In this document: piece after piece, positions 22,842-24,220 of the stretch
Position numbering within the stretch: the first letter of the stretch is position 1
Layout of the letters: the number at the start of each line of letters is the position of its first letter
Origin: a virus
Virus record (IMG/VR): IMGVR_UViG_3300044716_000476
Location: 1 to 24,220 of that record
Direction: 5' to 3' (one strand)
DNA length: 24,220 nt
The notes under the pieces: model-generated
The model's input: the letters and a program-made list of their open reading frames with translations, nothing else
Databases searched by the model: none
What the model was told of the DNA's origin: nothing
Position numbers and translations under genes: made by a program

Positions 22842-23244
22842 AACTAAACGTCAGTTCCATTTTAAAATTGTCACTATTGTACACTGACTCTAACCAAGCA
22901 GGAACATCATACTTCTCTATCCTTGCTCTAGAAAATCTATCACTAGGAATACTCATAGTTCTTGTTATTAATTTATTGGAAATCAACCTATCGTTAATGT
23001 ATGCTCCAATATAAGAAGAATAAACTCCCATTTCCTTCGCAATGGCTATATGCATTTGGTTCATATTCTTAAAAGTTTTATCCTTATTAGCTAGAGGGAA
23101 CTCTAAACTATAAAATAAAACCCAATACAATACCTCTAGCGTTTTATCAGACATTAGCAAACCTTTGCTGGCCAATAAAACTCTAGACCTTTGCATAAAG
23201 TTTTCTTTCTTCTTGTCTTTTATATCTTGCTTATAAATTTTCAT
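22834..23244 (-). CDS. Unknown protein with possible winged-helix segment
   Basis: 136 residues. Basic N-terminus (KIYKQDIKDKKKENF), then a helical core. Residues about 62-95 (N-Q-M-H-I-A-I-A-K-E-M-G-V-Y-S-S-Y-I-G-A-Y-I-N-D-R-L) read like a helix-turn-helix (I-A-K-E-M-G-V-x-S-S-x-I) followed by a wing-like I-S-N-K-L-I-T-R-T. It could be a small transcription or replication regulator at the start of the late region, but no named family is recognised. Overlaps the next gene by 8 bases. Confidence 0.6.
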   Translation of the reverse strand: MKIYKQDIKDKKKENFMQRSRVLLASKGLLMSDKTLEVLYWVLFYSLEFPLANKDKTFKNMNQMHIAIAKEMGVYSSYIGAYINDRLISNKLITRTMSIPSDRFSRARIEKYDVPAWLESVYNSDNFKMELTFSYE

Positions 23245-23297
23245 AACCTATTGTTTGTCTATAAGGTATAAACACAGGCATTATGAAAAAAGTTCCA

Positions 23298-23576
23298 TTA
23301 GTAATTATTCCACTCTGTGAGCACGAACTTTAGGCTTAATTTTACTCTACCCTCTATATAGAGTGCTTCTGCGTGAAATCCCCCCGTACTAATAGTGAAT
23401 TCTTCTTTATGACTCTCACACCCAGAATAAGCTTCATCTAGTATTTCAGAAGCTCTCACTACTAATTTTCCCATTGTTGGAACCTCATCCCACCATTTCC
23501 AATCTAAATAGGTCATAACATCCTGAACTTTACCAAAATCAAATTCTTCAAGTATTTCTTTTACTTCTTTTCTCAT
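23298..23576 (-). CDS. Small conserved-looking protein (92 aa)
   Basis: 92 residues from ATG 23576. A longer in-frame start at 23633 would translate the terminator hairpin and its T-run (giving MLLTSRQVGVFFF) and is rejected. The leader AAACACAAAATAT resembles the shared leader of the virion genes. The pattern M-T-Y-L-D-W-K-W-W-D-E-V-P-T-M-G-K-L-V-V-R-A, then S-T-G-G-F-H-A and the C-terminal strand L-S-L-K-F-V-L-T-E-W is one I associate with small proteins common in Bacteroidota phages; function unknown. Sits immediately downstream of the attenuator-like RNA. Confidence 0.65.
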   Translation of the reverse strand: MRKEVKEILEEFDFGKVQDVMTYLDWKWWDEVPTMGKLVVRASEILDEAYSGCESHKEEFTISTGGFHAEALYIEGRVKLSLKFVLTEWNNY

Positions 23577-23594
23577 ATATTTTGTGTTTAATTT

Positions 23595-23642
23595 AAAAAA
23601 AAATACTCCAACCTGTCTACTCGTCAGCAGCATCAGTTGGAG
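23595..23642 (-). terminator. Intrinsic terminator with long loop
   Basis: Minus strand: CTCCAAC (23642-23636), 23-base loop, GTTGGAG (23612-23606), then TA and nine T (23603-23595). The stem can also be read as CTCCAA-CTG / CAG-G-TTGGAG with one bulge. It would stop transcription before the 92-aa gene unless an alternative fold forms. Confidence 0.65.
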
Positions 23643-23721
23643 GTTCCTCCGCTTATTTTTTTGTCAGAGTTCTAAGACCTATTAGTAGTGGGCATGTTGC
23701 ACAGAGGCCGAACAGGTTCAT
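23595..23721 (-). ncRNA. Structured RNA / attenuator-like element
   Basis: A ~125-base stretch clearly less AT-rich than its surroundings. On the minus strand AACCTGT (23718-23712) can pair with ACAGGTT (23616-23610), whose bases overlap the 3' arm of the terminator; GGAG (23650-23647) can pair with CTCC (23642-23639), the 5' arm of the terminator. The three pairings are mutually exclusive, as in attenuators and some riboswitches. It could equally be a free small RNA ending at the terminator. No known class is recognised. A 22-codon ORF (ATG 23721 to TAA 23653) also spans it, with codons unlike the phage's other genes, so RNA is preferred. Confidence 0.4.
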
Positions 23722-23725
23722 TATT

Positions 23726-23806
23726 TTAACCAATGAGAATAATATCCACTACAATTTCTACAACACTTTCATAATTTTTTAATTTATTTTTTGTATCAGT
23801 TTTCAT
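23726..23806 (-). CDS. Possible 26-aa peptide upstream of the RNA element
   Basis: ATG (23806-23804) preceded by AT-rich TTAAAATT, codons typical of the phage, stop TAA 23728-23726. The product begins MKTDTKNKLKNYESVV and ends in a hydrophobic tail (VVDIILIG). It lies between the HNH gene and the attenuator-like element; it could be a leader peptide or a chance ORF. Confidence 0.3.
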   Translation of the reverse strand: MKTDTKNKLKNYESVVEIVVDIILIG

Positions 23807-23836
23807 AATTTTAATTTTTAGTAGTTAGGACAGAAA

Positions 23837-24220
23837 TTATTTTTTTAATTTAGCCCTATATTCTCTAGCCTTCGTTGTATGAATAGCTTTACACTCGTCA
23901 CATCTACATCCCTTTTTATATGCTCCATTACTAGGATGTTTTTTAAGTTTTTCAATATCAATACCTCCTAATAATTTTATCCTTCCTTTATCAAACCCAT
24001 CTTGCCAATTATCTTTTGGTGTTCCCAAAAACAAATGCTCTGGATTAACGCATTTTCTATTATCACAAGAATGACAAACATACATTCCTTCAGGTATATC
24101 TCCATTATATAACTTATAAGAGACTCTATGGGCATCTACAACTTTCCCATCTATCTTAAAAGCTCCATAACCTGATTTGCCTCTTAGAGATGCTTTCCAT
24201 ATCCAACAAGTTTCAGTTTT
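23837..24220 (-). CDS. HNH homing endonuclease, partial (N-terminus outside window)
   Basis: The frame is open to the right edge; 127 codons plus stop are inside the window. Before the internal Met at 24085 there are 45 further in-frame codons with typical HNH content (C-W-I-W-K-A ... Y-G-A-F ... D-A-H-R-V-S-Y), so that Met is not the start. The HNH core reads [23 protein letters not shown], with the first His of the fold in C-H-x-C, and N and H in V-N-P-E-H-L; N-x-x-D and G-R follow. The C-terminus adds [13 protein letters not shown], a small zinc-finger-like tail seen in many phage HNH enzymes. It is probably a free-standing homing nuclease. Confidence 0.88.
   Translation of the reverse strand, partial: KTETCWIWKASLRGKSGYGAFKIDGKVVDAHRVSYKLYNGDIPEGMYVCHSCDNRKCVNPEHLFLGTPKDNWQDGFDKGRIKLLGGIDIEKLKKHPSNGAYKKGCRCDECKAIHTTKAREYRAKLKK

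Noticed and set aside
23577-23633. Upstream start giving a 111-aa version of the 92-aa protein
   Set aside because: The extra residues are encoded by the terminator stem and its T-run; the downstream ATG has a better AT-rich leader.
23600-23720. Hammerhead ribozyme or group I intron remnant near the HNH gene
   Set aside because: CTGACGAG resembles part of a hammerhead core, but the GAAA box and stems are missing; no P7/P3 core of a group I intron could be found.
23653-23721. 22-codon ORF across the RNA element
   Set aside because: Codon choice (TGC, CCA, CTA, CTG) is unlike the phage genes and the region is better explained by RNA pairing; not excluded as a leader peptide.

Overview
The window looks like the late (virion assembly) region of a tailed double-stranded DNA phage infecting a member of the Bacteroidota, most likely a crAss-like phage (Crassvirales). 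Evidence: a TerL / portal / acidic scaffold-like / capsid-sized protein series with crAss-like sizes (767-aa TerL without its intein, 838, 378 and 525 aa), a short HU/IHF-like gene on the same strand, strongly AT-rich DNA, AT-rich leaders without clear Shine-Dalgarno motifs, DUF1573-type and C/N-rich tail appendage proteins typical of Bacteroidota phages. The crAss-like assignment is an inference from order, size and remembered family features, not from a search. All genes lie on the minus strand, so transcription runs from high to low coordinates.

Region by region, in the direction of transcription. (1) 24220-22650: a partial HNH homing endonuclease, a possible 26-aa ORF, a compact GC-richer RNA element ending in an intrinsic terminator with competing stems, and three small genes of unknown function. 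(2) 22640-22467: an AT-rich gap with two identical 16-bp promoter-like boxes. (3) 22466-18906: a tight run of small genes, many overlapping by a few bases: HU/IHF-like protein, a 141-aa protein with a possible GroES-like barrel, two small unknowns (one Cys-rich), a DUF1573/Ig-like protein, a ClpP-like serine protease, a SET-domain protein, and three unknowns next to the terminase. (4) 18909-10128: large terminase subunit interrupted by a 352-aa LAGLIDADG intein, portal, acidic scaffold-like protein and major capsid protein, closed by a terminator. (5) 10080-7098: a tRNA-like element with a CAT anticodon, two connector/adaptor candidates, and an abundant-looking structural protein with its own strong terminator. 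(6) 7015-1: leucine-rich repeat protein, PhoH ATPase, two conserved unknowns, a tail-collar/fibre protein, a GIY-YIG endonuclease, a beta-helix appendage protein and the start of a collagen-like fibre protein that leaves the window.

The genes would work together as follows: protease, scaffold, portal and capsid protein build the head; TerL packages DNA; the connector and ring candidates join the tail; and the Cys-rich, modular proteins at the left form host-contacting appendages. Three different selfish nuclease types (intein LAGLIDADG, GIY-YIG, HNH) sit within 24 kb. The least expected items are the SET-domain gene, the ClpP-like protease with no obvious catalytic acid, the shared YTG/C module in two appendage proteins, the identical 17-base leader ahead of two virion genes, and the attenuator-like RNA.
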